From NCBI RefSeq assembly GCF_030683065.1, contig NZ_JAUXMX010000064.1:1-64000 (forward strand): 64,000 nucleotides of DNA, given 5' to 3'. Origin of the DNA: Pseudomonas sp. GTDB taxonomy: Bacteria; Pseudomonadota; Gammaproteobacteria; Pseudomonadales; Pseudomonadaceae. The notes beneath the pieces are model-generated. The model worked only from the letters and a program-made list of their open reading frames with translations, had not been told where the DNA came from and made no database searches. Within the stretch, counting starts at the first letter, position 1. Each line of letters starts with the position of its first letter. This document shows positions 35,930-45,251 of this stretch, piece by piece. The position numbers and the translations under genes were made by a program.

Positions 35930-36853
35930 CTATCCCTTGCGGGTAAAAGCCAGCACTCGCTCGTCGGCCACCGGCAACAAGTCCGGATGCTGCCAACCAG
36001 CTACTTCACCTACTCCCACCACCAGCAGACCACCCGGAGCCAGGCGCTCGGCCAAGCAGTTGAGGATCTCGCGGCGACGCCAGCGGCGAAAGTAGATCAG
36101 CAAGTTCTGACAAAAAATAACGTCCATACCGAACATTGGCGCCTTGGCCAGTTCCAGCACATTGAGCCTGGCGCAACACACTCGCGCAGCCAGGTCCGGT
36201 ATCACCTTGAAACGTCCATCGGCCTGGGCCGCAAAGTAGCGCTGCCCCAGCTCAGTATCCATTTGTTGCAACTTGCGCGCGCCATATTGGCCATCACGCG
36301 CCTTACTCAACGCGTTCAGGCTGATATCGGTACCCGTTACGCCGAAGTGCCCGGGCTGCTGACTGCCTCGCAACACTTCAGCCGCGGTAATCGCCAACGA
36401 ATAAGGCTCCTCACCACTCGAGCAACCCACGCTCCACAGCTCCCATGGACGAGGCAAGCCGTGTTGCAGTCGCTCGTGCAAGTAGCGCTCGAGCACCTCG
36501 AACGATGGCTGATGGCGAAAAAAGCGGGTCTCCTGAACGGTAAGACGATCTAGCAGGGTCGACCATTCGACCGCACCGCGCGGGCCATCCGTGACCTGCT
36601 GATAATAGGTGGCGTAATCCGCCACCCCCAGCTCACGCATGCGCACACTCAAGTTGGTCTGCAGAAACGCTCGCCGCTGCTCGCTGAGCACCACACCAGT
36701 GCGCTCCTCAAGCAGCGCCTGCCAGGCACAAAATTCGGCAGCCGGCATATCTACCACCGGTTGCAAAGACCAGGCGCCTGACTGCATGTCGTGCCTCTCG
36801 CTCATGGCCATAAGCGCTGCGTGGCGACCGGACAAGGCCACCACGCCACGCAT
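35930..36853 (-). CDS. pilK: CheR-like protein-glutamate methyltransferase PilK
   Basis: SAM-dependent methyltransferase that methylates the receptor PilJ. Up to 307 residues. The N-terminal CheR helical domain (FCAWQALLEERTGVVLSEQRR) is followed by the fixed LTVQETRFFRHQPSFEVL, SAM motif I SVGCSSGEEPYSLAI, the acidic GTDISLNALSKA, and IFCQNLLIYF (the CheR RNVLIYF block). The chosen start lies 2 bp after the pilJ stop with AGGCG six bases upstream; Met at residues 15, 17 or 22 is possible. The stop abuts a MITE-like repeat. Confidence 0.93.
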   Translation of the reverse strand: MRGVVALSGRHAALMAMSERHDMQSGAWSLQPVVDMPAAEFCAWQALLEERTGVVLSEQRRAFLQTNLSVRMRELGVADYATYYQQVTDGPRGAVEWSTLLDRLTVQETRFFRHQPSFEVLERYLHERLQHGLPRPWELWSVGCSSGEEPYSLAITAAEVLRGSQQPGHFGVTGTDISLNALSKARDGQYGARKLQQMDTELGQRYFAAQADGRFKVIPDLAARVCCARLNVLELAKAPMFGMDVIFCQNLLIYFRRWRRREILNCLAERLAPGGLLVVGVGEVAGWQHPDLLPVADERVLAFTRKG

Positions 36854-36855
36854 GT

Positions 36856-38904
36856 CTACGCCTGTCCGCCGCTTTCCGGCAAGGTAAAGCCGGAAACAGA
36901 CTTACGCATCTCGCTGGCCATCTTGGCCAGGTTACCAATGCTCTTGGCGGTCGCCGTTGTACCGGACGATGTTTGCGAGGTGATTTCCTGGATCACGTTC
37001 ATCGTGTTGGAAATGTGCCCCGCAGAAGAAGCCTGCTGGCGAGCGGCGTTGGAGATGTTCTGAATCAGGGCCGCAAGAGTCTTCGATACCTTCTCGATCT
37101 CTTCCAGCGCGACCCCGGCGTCCTGGGCCAGACGAGCACCGCGCACCACTTCGGAGGTCGTTTGTTCCATTGAGATAACGGCTTCGTTGGTGTCGGTCTG
37201 AATCGTCTTAACCAGCGCCTCGATCTGCTTGGTTGCGGCAGATGAACGTTCTGCCAGGCGCTGTACTTCGTCCGCTACCACGGCGAAGCCGCGACCCGCA
37301 TCACCGGCCATGGAGGCCTGAATCGCGGCGTTCAGTGCGAGGATGTTGGTCTGGTCAGCAATGTCGTTGATCAGGCTGACGATGTCACCGATCTCCTGGG
37401 ACGACTCACCGAGGCGTTTGATCCGCTTGGAGGTGTCCTGGATCTGCTCACGGATGTTATCCATGCCGGTGATAGTGTTGTGTACGACCTCGTTACCCTT
37501 GTTGGCGATGGCTACCGAACGTTCCGCTACCGCGGAGGACTCCGAGGCGTTCGCCGATACCTGGTCGATCGACACGGCCATTTCGTTGATCGCAGCCGAT
37601 GCACCGGCGATTTCCTGAGCCTGGTGCTCGGAAGCTTCAGCCAGGTGCATCGCTGTGGCCTGGGTTTCCTGGGCGGCGCCGGCTACCTGCACGGCGGTCA
37701 GGTTGATGGTCACTACCAGGTCGCGCAACTGGTCGATGGAGTAGTTGATGGAGTCGGCGATGGCGCCCGTGAAGTCTTCAGTCACGGTCGCGGCAACAGT
37801 CAGGTCACCATCGGCGAGGTCGGCAATTTCGTCGAGTAGGCGCAGAATCGCCGCTTGGTTACGCTCGTTCTTCTCGGCAGTCTCGGCGAGGCGACGGTTG
37901 GTCTCGCGCACCATCACGATGCCGATCAGAATGATCGAGCCCAGCGCAAGAATGCCCAGTACATAACCGGCCAGGGTGTTGATGGCACGGCCATCTGCCA
38001 TGTCTTCAAACCCTGTGGCCAGCTCGGAGGCTTTATCCAGCAAGGTTTGCGAGACGGAGAAAATGCCGTTGGCCGACTCACGCACCTGGAACAGTTCCGG
38101 CGAGGTCTCGAGGATCTCGTCTACCGAACCGGAAACAAACTCGAACAGCTCGGAAATTTCTCCCAGTCGCTCGAGCGCTTCCGCGTCGTTGACCTTGGCA
38201 ATTTCCATCGCCGTATTGCCTTCCAGCATCGCGTTCAATACCCGGCCGAACAGGCTGGCATCGCGACCGAACATATCGGCTGCCTGAACCGAGTCTTGGT
38301 CGCCGGCCAGTACTTTGTTCACCGAACCGAGAATACGTTCAGCCAGCAGCGACTGACGCTGGGCCACTGACACCTGAGCGGCTGGCGCATCGCTTTCCAG
38401 CAGGATGTCGACCACTTCTTCGTACTCGACCTGCAGCTGCGGGATAGTTTCTGCCAAGGTTTCGGCCACTTGGTGAAGCGACAGAACGGTCTGTTCGCTA
38501 GCCAGAATGGCGTCGGTGTTCTGCCGCAGACTGTCCCAATCCTCCTGCACGGCACTCATCTGAGCCTGCACGGACTCTGGCGCAGAGGGCACACCACTCT
38601 CCTCGTTGCCGTCAGTCAGGTAACCCCAGCGATTTTGAAAGTCGTTACGCGCATCACGCAGAAGACCGAAGGCCTCGGCAGTACCCGCAGCCGCTTCGGT
38701 GGAGTTCTTCGCGATACGCTGAGACAGAACGCGCAACTCACCAGCGTGGCCGATGTATTCCGTATCGTAGTTGGATTGCGTGTTGATGTAGGCGAAGTTG
38801 GCGAACAACAGCACGATAGAGACGATCAGGACGATGAACAGCCCGGCGATCAGCGAACTGCTGCGCGTACTCGCGAATAAATTGCCTGCATTTAGTTTTT
38901 TCAT
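36856..38904 (-). CDS. pilJ: methyl-accepting chemotaxis receptor PilJ
   Basis: Inner-membrane chemoreceptor of the Pil-Chp array, proposed to sense pilin/surface contact. The 682 residues equal the P. aeruginosa length. TM1 lies near residues 18-36 (IAGLFIVLIVSIVLLFANFA), with a long periplasmic domain with PilJ-type repeats (RVLSQRIAKNSTEAA, RQSLLAERILGSVNK). TM2 lies near 307-330 (TLAGYVLGILALGSIILIGIV), followed by HAMP and a signalling hairpin; the tip reads IADQTNILALNAAIQASMAGDAGRGFAVVADEVQ. The start at 38904 is preferred; a longer frame adds 17 residues with no role. Confidence 0.97.
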   Translation of the reverse strand: MKKLNAGNLFASTRSSSLIAGLFIVLIVSIVLLFANFAYINTQSNYDTEYIGHAGELRVLSQRIAKNSTEAAAGTAEAFGLLRDARNDFQNRWGYLTDGNEESGVPSAPESVQAQMSAVQEDWDSLRQNTDAILASEQTVLSLHQVAETLAETIPQLQVEYEEVVDILLESDAPAAQVSVAQRQSLLAERILGSVNKVLAGDQDSVQAADMFGRDASLFGRVLNAMLEGNTAMEIAKVNDAEALERLGEISELFEFVSGSVDEILETSPELFQVRESANGIFSVSQTLLDKASELATGFEDMADGRAINTLAGYVLGILALGSIILIGIVMVRETNRRLAETAEKNERNQAAILRLLDEIADLADGDLTVAATVTEDFTGAIADSINYSIDQLRDLVVTINLTAVQVAGAAQETQATAMHLAEASEHQAQEIAGASAAINEMAVSIDQVSANASESSAVAERSVAIANKGNEVVHNTITGMDNIREQIQDTSKRIKRLGESSQEIGDIVSLINDIADQTNILALNAAIQASMAGDAGRGFAVVADEVQRLAERSSAATKQIEALVKTIQTDTNEAVISMEQTTSEVVRGARLAQDAGVALEEIEKVSKTLAALIQNISNAARQQASSAGHISNTMNVIQEITSQTSSGTTATAKSIGNLAKMASEMRKSVSGFTLPESGGQA

Positions 38905-38988
38905 TTCCTGGCCCCCGCCTGGACCGACCGCACTACGGTTCCCACACAACCCCAACAGGCCGACAGAGCCGACCCAACCGAAAAAGCT

Positions 38989-39525
38989 TTATAACGCGAC
39001 ATCGAGAAACCCCTGATGTTGGGCCAGTGCATGAGGACTGAATACCAACCAGGGTTGCTCACGCTGAAACACGCCATGAATAAACGGCGCGATGGACGCC
39101 TCGAGCAGCGGCAGCTGCTCGGAGAAAGTGTCCACCGGAAAATGCTGCATACCAAACACTTCATCGACCGTCAGGCCCGCGAATACGTCTTGGTGGTCAA
39201 CCACCAACACACGTCGTTTTTTGCGCAGTGGCGACAACTCGTTACCGAAGAAACCGCACAGATCCATCACCGGCAGCAGACGACCGCGCACATTGGCTAC
39301 GCCCTTGACCCAGCTTTTAACCCCGGGCAACAAGGTATGCCGAGGCTCATGCAGGACCTCCCCCACCTCACCCATAGGCGCGACGAAAAAGCGCTCACCC
39401 ATACGAAAACCAATACCGCTCCAGGTTTGCACGGTGGCTTGCTGCATAGGCAAGCCCGCCGCCAGCAACCTGCAGCGCTGATCGATTTCGAGGAGTATTT
39501 GAAAAGGTGTCTGCGCGTCCGACAT
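38989..39525 (-). CDS. pilI: CheW-like adaptor PilI
   Basis: 178-residue CheW-domain protein that links PilJ to ChpA. The N-terminal helix is followed by the CheW barrel (GIGFRMGERFFVAPMGEVGEVL, VKGVANVRGRLLPVMDL, LVVDHQDVFAGLTVDEVFGM). It sits between pilH and pilJ, 84 bp before pilJ. Confidence 0.95.
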   Translation of the reverse strand: MSDAQTPFQILLEIDQRCRLLAAGLPMQQATVQTWSGIGFRMGERFFVAPMGEVGEVLHEPRHTLLPGVKSWVKGVANVRGRLLPVMDLCGFFGNELSPLRKKRRVLVVDHQDVFAGLTVDEVFGMQHFPVDTFSEQLPLLEASIAPFIHGVFQREQPWLVFSPHALAQHQGFLDVAL

Positions 39526-39569
39526 GCCAACCGTGGCCTTCTGCTTATTATTTGGTTACTGGCACGCCA

Positions 39570-39935
39570 TCAACCCGCCAAGACGGCATTCAGGGTTTTC
39601 AGCAGTGTTGCTTCGTCAACCGGCTTGGTCAGGTAGTCCTTGGCGCCTTGGCGCTTGCCCCAGACCTTGTCGGTTTCCTGATCCTTGGTGGTAACGATAA
39701 TCACCGGGATGTGGCTGGTGTCGGCGTCCTTGGTCAACTGACGGGTTGCCTGAAAGCCGTTAAGGCCCGGCATGACGATGTCCATCAATACCGCATCAGG
39801 CTTTTCCTGACGCGCCAGAGCGACACCGTCCGCGCCATTTTCCGCTTTGAGCACCTGATGGCCATTTTTTTCCAGCATGGCAGTCAGCTTGTACATCTCG
39901 GTCGGCGAGTCATCAACAATCAGAATTCGAGCCAT
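39570..39935 (-). CDS. pilH: response regulator PilH
   Basis: Single-domain CheY-like receiver of 121 residues, an output of ChpA linked to pilus retraction and signal damping. Receiver residues are visible: acidic pair in VDDS, phospho-acceptor in LMDIVMPG, Thr in VTTKDQ and Lys in LTKPVD. The start at 39935 has GGGAAACACC; a four-codon longer frame exists without an SD. 44 bp separate it from pilG and from pilI. Confidence 0.97.
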   Translation of the reverse strand: MARILIVDDSPTEMYKLTAMLEKNGHQVLKAENGADGVALARQEKPDAVLMDIVMPGLNGFQATRQLTKDADTSHIPVIIVTTKDQETDKVWGKRQGAKDYLTKPVDEATLLKTLNAVLAG

Positions 39936-39979
39936 GGTGTTTCCCAATACATGAAAAGGCGTCTACAGCGCTGCAGACG

Positions 39980-40387
39980 TCAGGATGCCTGTTCCACCGG
40001 AGTGAAGTTAGGGACATGGGCCTTGATCGCACCCAGCAACTCTTCCTTGCTGAAAGGCTTGGTCAGGTATTGATCGGAGCCGACGATGCGCCCCTTGGCC
40101 TTGTCGAACAGGCCATCCTTGGAGGACAGCATGATCACCGGGGTGGACTTGAAAGCACTGTTGTTCTTGATCAGGGCGCAGGTTTGATAGCCATCGAGCC
40201 GCGGCATCATGATGTCGACAAAAATAATATTGGGGTGGGTATCGGCGATCTTTGCCAAGGCATCGAAGCCATCAACTGCGGTAATTACCTCGCAACCCAC
40301 TTTTTTCAGAAGGGTTTCCGCGGTACGACGAATCGTTTTCGAATCGTCGATCACCATCACCCTCAAACCCTCGGAATGCTGTTCCAT
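39980..40387 (-). CDS. pilG: response regulator PilG
   Basis: First gene of the Pil-Chp operon. It is a CheY-like receiver (135 residues) that receives phosphate from ChpA and promotes pilus extension and, in P. aeruginosa, adenylate cyclase CyaB activity. Residues: VIDDS acidic pair, FVDIMMPR phospho-Asp, MLSSKDG and LTKPFS Lys. TAGGG lies just upstream of the ATG. It is divergent from gshB; the 243-bp spacer should hold the operon promoter, but I see no convincing -35/-10. Confidence 0.97.
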   Translation of the reverse strand: MEQHSEGLRVMVIDDSKTIRRTAETLLKKVGCEVITAVDGFDALAKIADTHPNIIFVDIMMPRLDGYQTCALIKNNSAFKSTPVIMLSSKDGLFDKAKGRIVGSDQYLTKPFSKEELLGAIKAHVPNFTPVEQAS

Positions 40388-40630
40388 GTTTGCCCTACCA
40401 TTGCCTCGGTGAGTCGTTATTTTTCGCTTTCTATCAGTGCGCCTGAGGCCTTACCACCGATGGGTTGTAACCCAATCGCCGGGCCTTTTTAGCACACTCT
40501 CCCCATGCAAGCTATAAGCCGCGAAAGTGCAAGGTTTTTCCTTGACCACCCGCCGCCCCAGCGCCACCCTGACGCCACATGTTCGTCCCGACACCCTCTA
40601 AACTGCTGCCTTTCACGGAGAAATTCCCCC

Positions 40631-41593
40631 ATGAGCGTTCGCCTCGGCATTGTCATGGACCCCATCGCCCAGATCGCCTTTAAAAAGGACAGCTCGCTGG
40701 CCATGTTGCTGGCCGCTCAAGCACGCGGCTGGTCGCTCTTCTATATGGAGCAGAAAGACCTTTACCAGGCCAAGGGCGAAGCACGTGCCCGCCTGTGCCC
40801 ACTCAACGTATTCAATGACCCTCAGCGCTGGTACGAATTGGGCGCCGAAGACGACGTCGCGCTGGCCGAACTGGATGTGATCCTGATGCGCAAGGATCCA
40901 CCCTTCGATAACGAATTCGTCTATTCCACCTATTTATTGGAACAGGCCGAGCAAGCCGGCGTACTGGTGGTCAACCGCCCGCAGAGCCTGCGCGACTGCA
41001 ACGAAAAGCTGTTTGCCACCCAGTTTCCCCTTTGCACACCGCCAACGCTGGTCAGTCGCCGATCCGACATTCTGCGCGAGTTTGCCAAAGAGCAACGTGA
41101 CATCATTCTCAAACCACTGGATGGCATGGGCGGATCTTCGATATTTCGTCATTGCGAGGGCGATCCCAACCTCTCGGTGATCCTCGAGACCCTTACCGCA
41201 CACGGCACACAGCAAATAATGGCGCAACGCTACCTGCCAGCCATCCTGGAAGGCGACAAACGCATTCTGATGATCGATGGCGAGCCAGTGCCTTATTGCC
41301 TGGCGCGCATCCCGGCGCACGGCGAAACCCGTGGCAACCTTGCCGCTGGCGGCCGTGGCGAGGCTCGCCCACTGACCGAACGCGACCGCGAGATAGCCGC
41401 CGCCGTAGGCCCAACCCTGCGTGAGAAGGGCCTGCTGTTCGTCGGCCTGGACGTGATCGGCGACTACCTGACCGAAATCAACGTGACCAGCCCAACCTGC
41501 ATTCGTGAGATAGACGCCGCCTACGACACCCGCATCGGCGAGCGCCTGATGGATGTCATCGAAAGCAAGCTGCACGCCAAGGCGAAAACTTGA
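40631..41593 (+). CDS. gshB: glutathione synthetase
   Basis: ATP-grasp ligase that joins gamma-glutamylcysteine and glycine. It has 320 residues. N-terminal VRLGIVMDPIAQI, then RKDPPFDNEFVY, ILKPLDGMGGSSIF (glycine-rich ATP loop), LMIDGEPVPYCLARIPA, RGNLAAGGRGEARPLTERD and DYLTEINVTSPTCIREI are all diagnostic. ACGGAG is eight bases upstream of ATG 40631. It begins the rightward gshB-tonB3-yqgE-ruvX-pyr cluster. Confidence 0.98.
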   Translation: MSVRLGIVMDPIAQIAFKKDSSLAMLLAAQARGWSLFYMEQKDLYQAKGEARARLCPLNVFNDPQRWYELGAEDDVALAELDVILMRKDPPFDNEFVYSTYLLEQAEQAGVLVVNRPQSLRDCNEKLFATQFPLCTPPTLVSRRSDILREFAKEQRDIILKPLDGMGGSSIFRHCEGDPNLSVILETLTAHGTQQIMAQRYLPAILEGDKRILMIDGEPVPYCLARIPAHGETRGNLAAGGRGEARPLTERDREIAAAVGPTLREKGLLFVGLDVIGDYLTEINVTSPTCIREIDAAYDTRIGERLMDVIESKLHAKAKT

Positions 41594-41680
41594 AGCACGT
41601 AGCAGCTTCAAGCGTGTCGCTTGCAGCTGGCGGCACCAAGCCGTCAGACTGCGCGGCAACTTGAACAGACCCGAAACAGC

Positions 41681-42577
41681 ATGAACACAGCCGCCACCCC
41701 ACCCGACCTACCCGCCGCGGGCGTCCGTCCAGCGGATCGGCTGGGTTTCACCCTGTTCCTCGCAGCGGTGCTGCATGCCGCGCTGATTCTCGGTTTGGGC
41801 TTTAGCCTGGCCGAGCCCAGCCAGATCAGCAAAACCCTGGAAATCACTCTATCGAGCTTCAAAAGTGAGGAAAAACCGAAAGAAGCCGACTTTCTTGCCA
41901 AGGACAATCAACAGGGTAGCGGCACCCTGGAACACAAGGCCGCACCGAAAACCACCGAGCAGGCCATGTTTCAGGACACCCAAGTCAAGCGCGTGACGCC
42001 GCCCGCCGCGGCGCCGCAACCGGCGGTTCGCCAGCAAGCACCAAAAGCCGCAGTAGCGACTAGCACCCCGCAACCGCAAAAGACCCAGGTCAAACGCGAA
42101 GCAGTCAAACCCACAGTGCAGGCACCGCCGGCACCGGTATTCGACAGCTCGCAACTTTCTGCAGAAATTGCCAGCCTGGAAGCCGAGCTGGCCAATGACA
42201 TCCAGCAATATGCCAAACGGCCGAAAATCCACCGACTGAGTGCCGCCTCGACCATGCGTGACAAGGGCGCCTGGTACAAGGACGAATGGCGCAAGAAGGT
42301 TGAGCGGGTTGGCAACCTCAACTACCCGGACGACGCACGCCGCCAGCAAATTTACGGCAGCCTGCGCGTGCTGGTATCAATCAACCGTGACGGCACGCTC
42401 TACGAAGTGCAGGTCTTGGAATCCTCCGGCCAGCCACTCCTTGACCAGGCCGCCTTGCGCATCGTGCGCCTGGCAGCGCCCTACGCGCCGTTCACCGGTG
42501 ACCTGGCCGATGTCGACCGCCTGGAAATTATCCGCACCTGGCGCTTCGAGCGCGGCGACCGCTTGTCCAGCAACTGA
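41681..42577 (+). CDS. tonB3: energy transducer TonB (TonB3-type)
   Basis: Inner-membrane-anchored periplasm-spanning protein of 298 residues. One N-terminal TM segment (about residues 21-41, LGFTLFLAAVLHAALILGLGF) is followed by a Pro/Ala/Gln/Lys-rich spacer (PPAAAPQPAVRQQAP) and a C-terminal TonB fold (LNYPDDARRQQIYGSLRVLVSINRDG, VLESSGQPLLDQAALRIVRLAAPYAPF). In P. aeruginosa the gene at this place, tonB3, is needed for twitching and pilus assembly rather than classic iron uptake. No exbB/exbD nearby. The SD is weak. CTTGAAGC/CTTGCAGC repeats flank the gene on both sides. Confidence 0.9.
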   Translation: MNTAATPPDLPAAGVRPADRLGFTLFLAAVLHAALILGLGFSLAEPSQISKTLEITLSSFKSEEKPKEADFLAKDNQQGSGTLEHKAAPKTTEQAMFQDTQVKRVTPPAAAPQPAVRQQAPKAAVATSTPQPQKTQVKREAVKPTVQAPPAPVFDSSQLSAEIASLEAELANDIQQYAKRPKIHRLSAASTMRDKGAWYKDEWRKKVERVGNLNYPDDARRQQIYGSLRVLVSINRDGTLYEVQVLESSGQPLLDQAALRIVRLAAPYAPFTGDLADVDRLEIIRTWRFERGDRLSSN

Positions 42578-42683
42578 AGCAGCACGCAAGAATCAGCTCA
42601 CCGAAGCCACAGGATCAGGTTTTTTTCTTGCAGCGTGCAGCGTGACGCTTGAAGCTCTTGGCTCCAGGCCTGAAACTATTCCC

Positions 42684-43253
42684 ATGAAAGACACCAAACC
42701 CAGCTACCTCAAGCACCAATTTCTGATTGCCATGCCGCACATGGCCGATCCGAATTTTGCGCAGACCCTGATCTACCTGATCGAACACAACGAGCAGGGC
42801 GCCATGGGTCTGGTGATCAACCGCCCGAACGGCCTCAGCCTGGCCGATGTGCTGGAGCAGTTGCGACCTGACGACGAGCCACCGGTACTCTGCCGCAACC
42901 TGCTGATTTTTTCCGGCGGCCCGGTACAGACAGACCGCGGCTTCGTCCTGCACCCGACCGGGCCGCAGTTCCAGGCCACCCTTGAACTCGGCGAGCTGGG
43001 CTTGTCCACCTCCCAGGACGCATTGTTCGCCATTGCCGACGGCAGCGGACCGGATAAATACCTGATCACCCTCGGCTATGCCGGATGGGATACCGGACAA
43101 CTGGAAGCCGAGCTGACCGATAATGCCTGGCTGACCTGCCCGGCCGACAGCACCATCCTCTTCGACCTGCCCTTCGATCAGCGCCTGAACGCCGCTGCTG
43201 CGCGCCTGGGTGTCAACCTCAGCCTGCTCACCTCGCAAGCCGGGCACGCCTGA
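42684..43253 (+). CDS. UPF0301/YqgE family protein
   Basis: 189-residue cytosolic protein of unknown function, conserved next to ruvX in proteobacteria. The family signature includes LKHQFLIAMPHMADPNFAQTLIYL, GAMGLVINRP, SGGPVQTDRGFVLH and YAGWDTGQLEAEL. The start at 42684 matches the family N-terminus; the open frame runs further upstream through the tonB3 end and is ignored. Stop and next start share one base (TGATG). Confidence 0.95.
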   Translation: MKDTKPSYLKHQFLIAMPHMADPNFAQTLIYLIEHNEQGAMGLVINRPNGLSLADVLEQLRPDDEPPVLCRNLLIFSGGPVQTDRGFVLHPTGPQFQATLELGELGLSTSQDALFAIADGSGPDKYLITLGYAGWDTGQLEAELTDNAWLTCPADSTILFDLPFDQRLNAAAARLGVNLSLLTSQAGHA

Positions 43254-43690
43254 TGAGCGTGAGCAAACCGCTGCGTCTGTTACTGGGCTTCGATTATGGC
43301 AGCAAGCAGATCGGCGTTGCGGTCGGCCAGGTGATCACCGGCCAGGCCCGCGAACTGTGCATCCTCAAGGCGCAAAACGGCGTACCAGACTGGCTGAAGG
43401 TCGAAGCATTGATCAAGGAATGGCAGCCGGACGCCATCGTCGTCGGCCTGCCGCTGAACATGGACGGCACGAAAAGCGAGATGAGCGACCGCGCGGAAAA
43501 ATTCGCCCGGCGTCTTAACGGCCGCTTCAATCTGCCCGTGCACACCCACGACGAACGCCTGACCACCTATGAGGCCAAGGGCCAACGCCTGCAACAGGGA
43601 CAGACCAGCGGCTACCGCGAGCGCCCGGTCGATGCCCTGGCCGCCGCACTCTTATTGCAGGGCTGGCTAGAAGAAAATTGCTCGGGCTGA
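43253..43690 (+). CDS. ruvX: Holliday junction resolvase-like / pre-16S rRNA nuclease YqgF (RuvX)
   Basis: RNase H-fold nuclease of 145 residues that trims the 5' end of pre-16S rRNA in E. coli. Catalytic-site blocks: LGFDYGSKQIGVAVG (first Asp), VVGLPLNMDGTKSEMS, HTHDERLTT (Glu) and a C-terminal PVDALAAALLLQ (last Asp). It overlaps the preceding stop by one base, so translation is probably coupled. pyrR follows 32 bp downstream. Confidence 0.95.
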   Translation: MSVSKPLRLLLGFDYGSKQIGVAVGQVITGQARELCILKAQNGVPDWLKVEALIKEWQPDAIVVGLPLNMDGTKSEMSDRAEKFARRLNGRFNLPVHTHDERLTTYEAKGQRLQQGQTSGYRERPVDALAAALLLQGWLEENCSG

Positions 43691-43722
43691 CCGCCCGCCG
43701 AGTCTGTATCTGGAGTGTTGCC

Positions 43723-44235
43723 ATGAGCTTACCCAACCCCGCCGAACTGCTGCCGCAAATGGCCGCAGCGCTGGTCAACCACCTCAATCAGCGACAGATC
43801 AGCGAACCACGCTTTATCGGCATTCGCACAGGTGGCGTGTGGGTCGCGCAAGCGCTGCTCGAAGCCTTGGGCAATTCAGCGCCACTGGGCATCCTCGACG
43901 TGTCTTTTTACCGCGATGATTTCACCCAGAACGGCCTGCACCCGCAAGTACAGCCGTCCGAACTGCCGTTCGAGGTTGAAGGCCAGCATCTGGTCTTGAT
44001 CGACGACGTATTGATGAGCGGCCGCACCATCCGCGCCGCGCTCAATGAACTGTTCGACTATGGCCGCCCGGCCAGCGTGACCCTGGTCAGCCTGCTCGAC
44101 CTGAATGCCCACGAGCTGCCGATCCGCCCCGACGTGGTCGGCGCCAGCCTGTCGCTCGCCGCCGATCAGCGGGTAAAACTGTCCGGCCCCACGCCGCTGA
44201 CCCTCGAACTCCAGACGCTGGCCAACCGAGAATGA
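43723..44235 (+). CDS. pyrR: PyrR bifunctional regulator / uracil phosphoribosyltransferase
   Basis: 170-residue PRTase-fold protein. The PRPP loop VLIDDVLMSGRTIRAALNEL is intact, as are IGIRTGGVWVAQ and VSFYRDDF. In Gram-positives PyrR is an RNA-binding attenuator; in pseudomonads its regulatory role is less certain and I see no obvious attenuator upstream. TGGAG precedes ATG 43723. It is followed at once by pyrB. Confidence 0.93.
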   Translation: MSLPNPAELLPQMAAALVNHLNQRQISEPRFIGIRTGGVWVAQALLEALGNSAPLGILDVSFYRDDFTQNGLHPQVQPSELPFEVEGQHLVLIDDVLMSGRTIRAALNELFDYGRPASVTLVSLLDLNAHELPIRPDVVGASLSLAADQRVKLSGPTPLTLELQTLANRE

Positions 44236-44240
44236 TCGCG

Positions 44241-45251
44241 ATGACTCCCATGGATGCCAAGCGCCCGCTGCAGCTCAACGACCAAGGTCAGCTGCGCCAC
44301 TTCCTCTCCCTCGACGGCCTGCCGCGCGAGCTGCTGACGGAAATCCTCGACACCGCCGACTCCTTCCTCGAAGTCGGTGCGCGAGCGGTGAAGAAAGTAC
44401 CGCTGCTGCGCGGCAAAACCGTGTGCAACGTGTTCTTCGAGAACTCCACACGCACCCGCACCACCTTCGAGCTGGCAGCCCAACGCCTGTCTGCCGACGT
44501 CATCACCCTCAATGTATCGACCAGCTCGACCAGCAAGGGCGAAACCCTGTTCGATACCTTGCGCAACCTCGAGGCCATGGCAGCCGACATCTTCGTGGTA
44601 CGCCATGCCGACTCCGGCGCCGCGCACTTCATCGCCGAACACGTCTGCCCGAACCTGGCGATCATCAATGGCGGCGATGGCCGCCACGCCCACCCGACCC
44701 AGGGCATGCTCGATATGCTGACGATTCGTCGGCATAAAGGTGGTTTCGAGAACCTTTCGGTGGCCATCGTCGGCGACATCCTGCACTCGCGGGTGGCGCG
44801 CTCGAACATGATCGCGCTGAAAACCCTGGGTTGCCCGGACATCCGTGTGATCGCACCGAAAACCCTGCTGCCGGTCGGCATCGAGCAGTACGGCGTGACC
44901 GTCTACAGCGACATGGCCGCAGGCCTCAAGGACGTCGACGTGGTGATCATGCTGCGCCTGCAGCGCGAGCGCATGACCGGCGGCCTGCTGCCCAGTGAGG
45001 GCGAGTTCTACCGCCTGTTCGGCCTGACCGAGCAACGTCTGGCCCTGGCCAAGCCGGATGCCCTGGTCATGCACCCAGGGCCGATCAACCGTGGCGTGGA
45101 AATCGAGTCGGCAGTGGCCGATGGCCCACAATCGGTAATCCTCAACCAGGTCACCTACGGCATTGCCGTGCGCATGGCCGTACTGTCGATGGCCATGAGC
45201 GGGCAAAACGCCCAGCGTCAAATCAACCAGGAAGCCGAGGAATCCAACTGA
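44241..45251 (+). CDS. pyrB: aspartate carbamoyltransferase catalytic chain
   Basis: Commits carbamoyl phosphate and aspartate to pyrimidine synthesis. It has 336 residues from this start. Carbamoyl-phosphate loop FFENSTRTRTTFE, the STSKGET loop, HPTQGMLDML, and the substrate Arg block MLRLQRERM, plus HPGPINRGVEI, are all present. Pseudomonas PyrB has a longer N-terminus than E. coli and assembles with PyrC'. ATGs at 44232 (overlapping the pyrR stop) and 44250 are alternatives; MTPMDAKRPLQ resembles the recalled PAO1 N-terminus. The stop overlaps pyrC' by one base. Confidence 0.97.
   Translation: MTPMDAKRPLQLNDQGQLRHFLSLDGLPRELLTEILDTADSFLEVGARAVKKVPLLRGKTVCNVFFENSTRTRTTFELAAQRLSADVITLNVSTSSTSKGETLFDTLRNLEAMAADIFVVRHADSGAAHFIAEHVCPNLAIINGGDGRHAHPTQGMLDMLTIRRHKGGFENLSVAIVGDILHSRVARSNMIALKTLGCPDIRVIAPKTLLPVGIEQYGVTVYSDMAAGLKDVDVVIMLRLQRERMTGGLLPSEGEFYRLFGLTEQRLALAKPDALVMHPGPINRGVEIESAVADGPQSVILNQVTYGIAVRMAVLSMAMSGQNAQRQINQEAEESN

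Noticed and set aside
40458..40478. TGGGTT/AACCCA palindrome upstream of pilG as an operator
   Set aside because: Arms are only about 6 bp once the unpaired base is counted; placement between divergent genes is suggestive but too weak.
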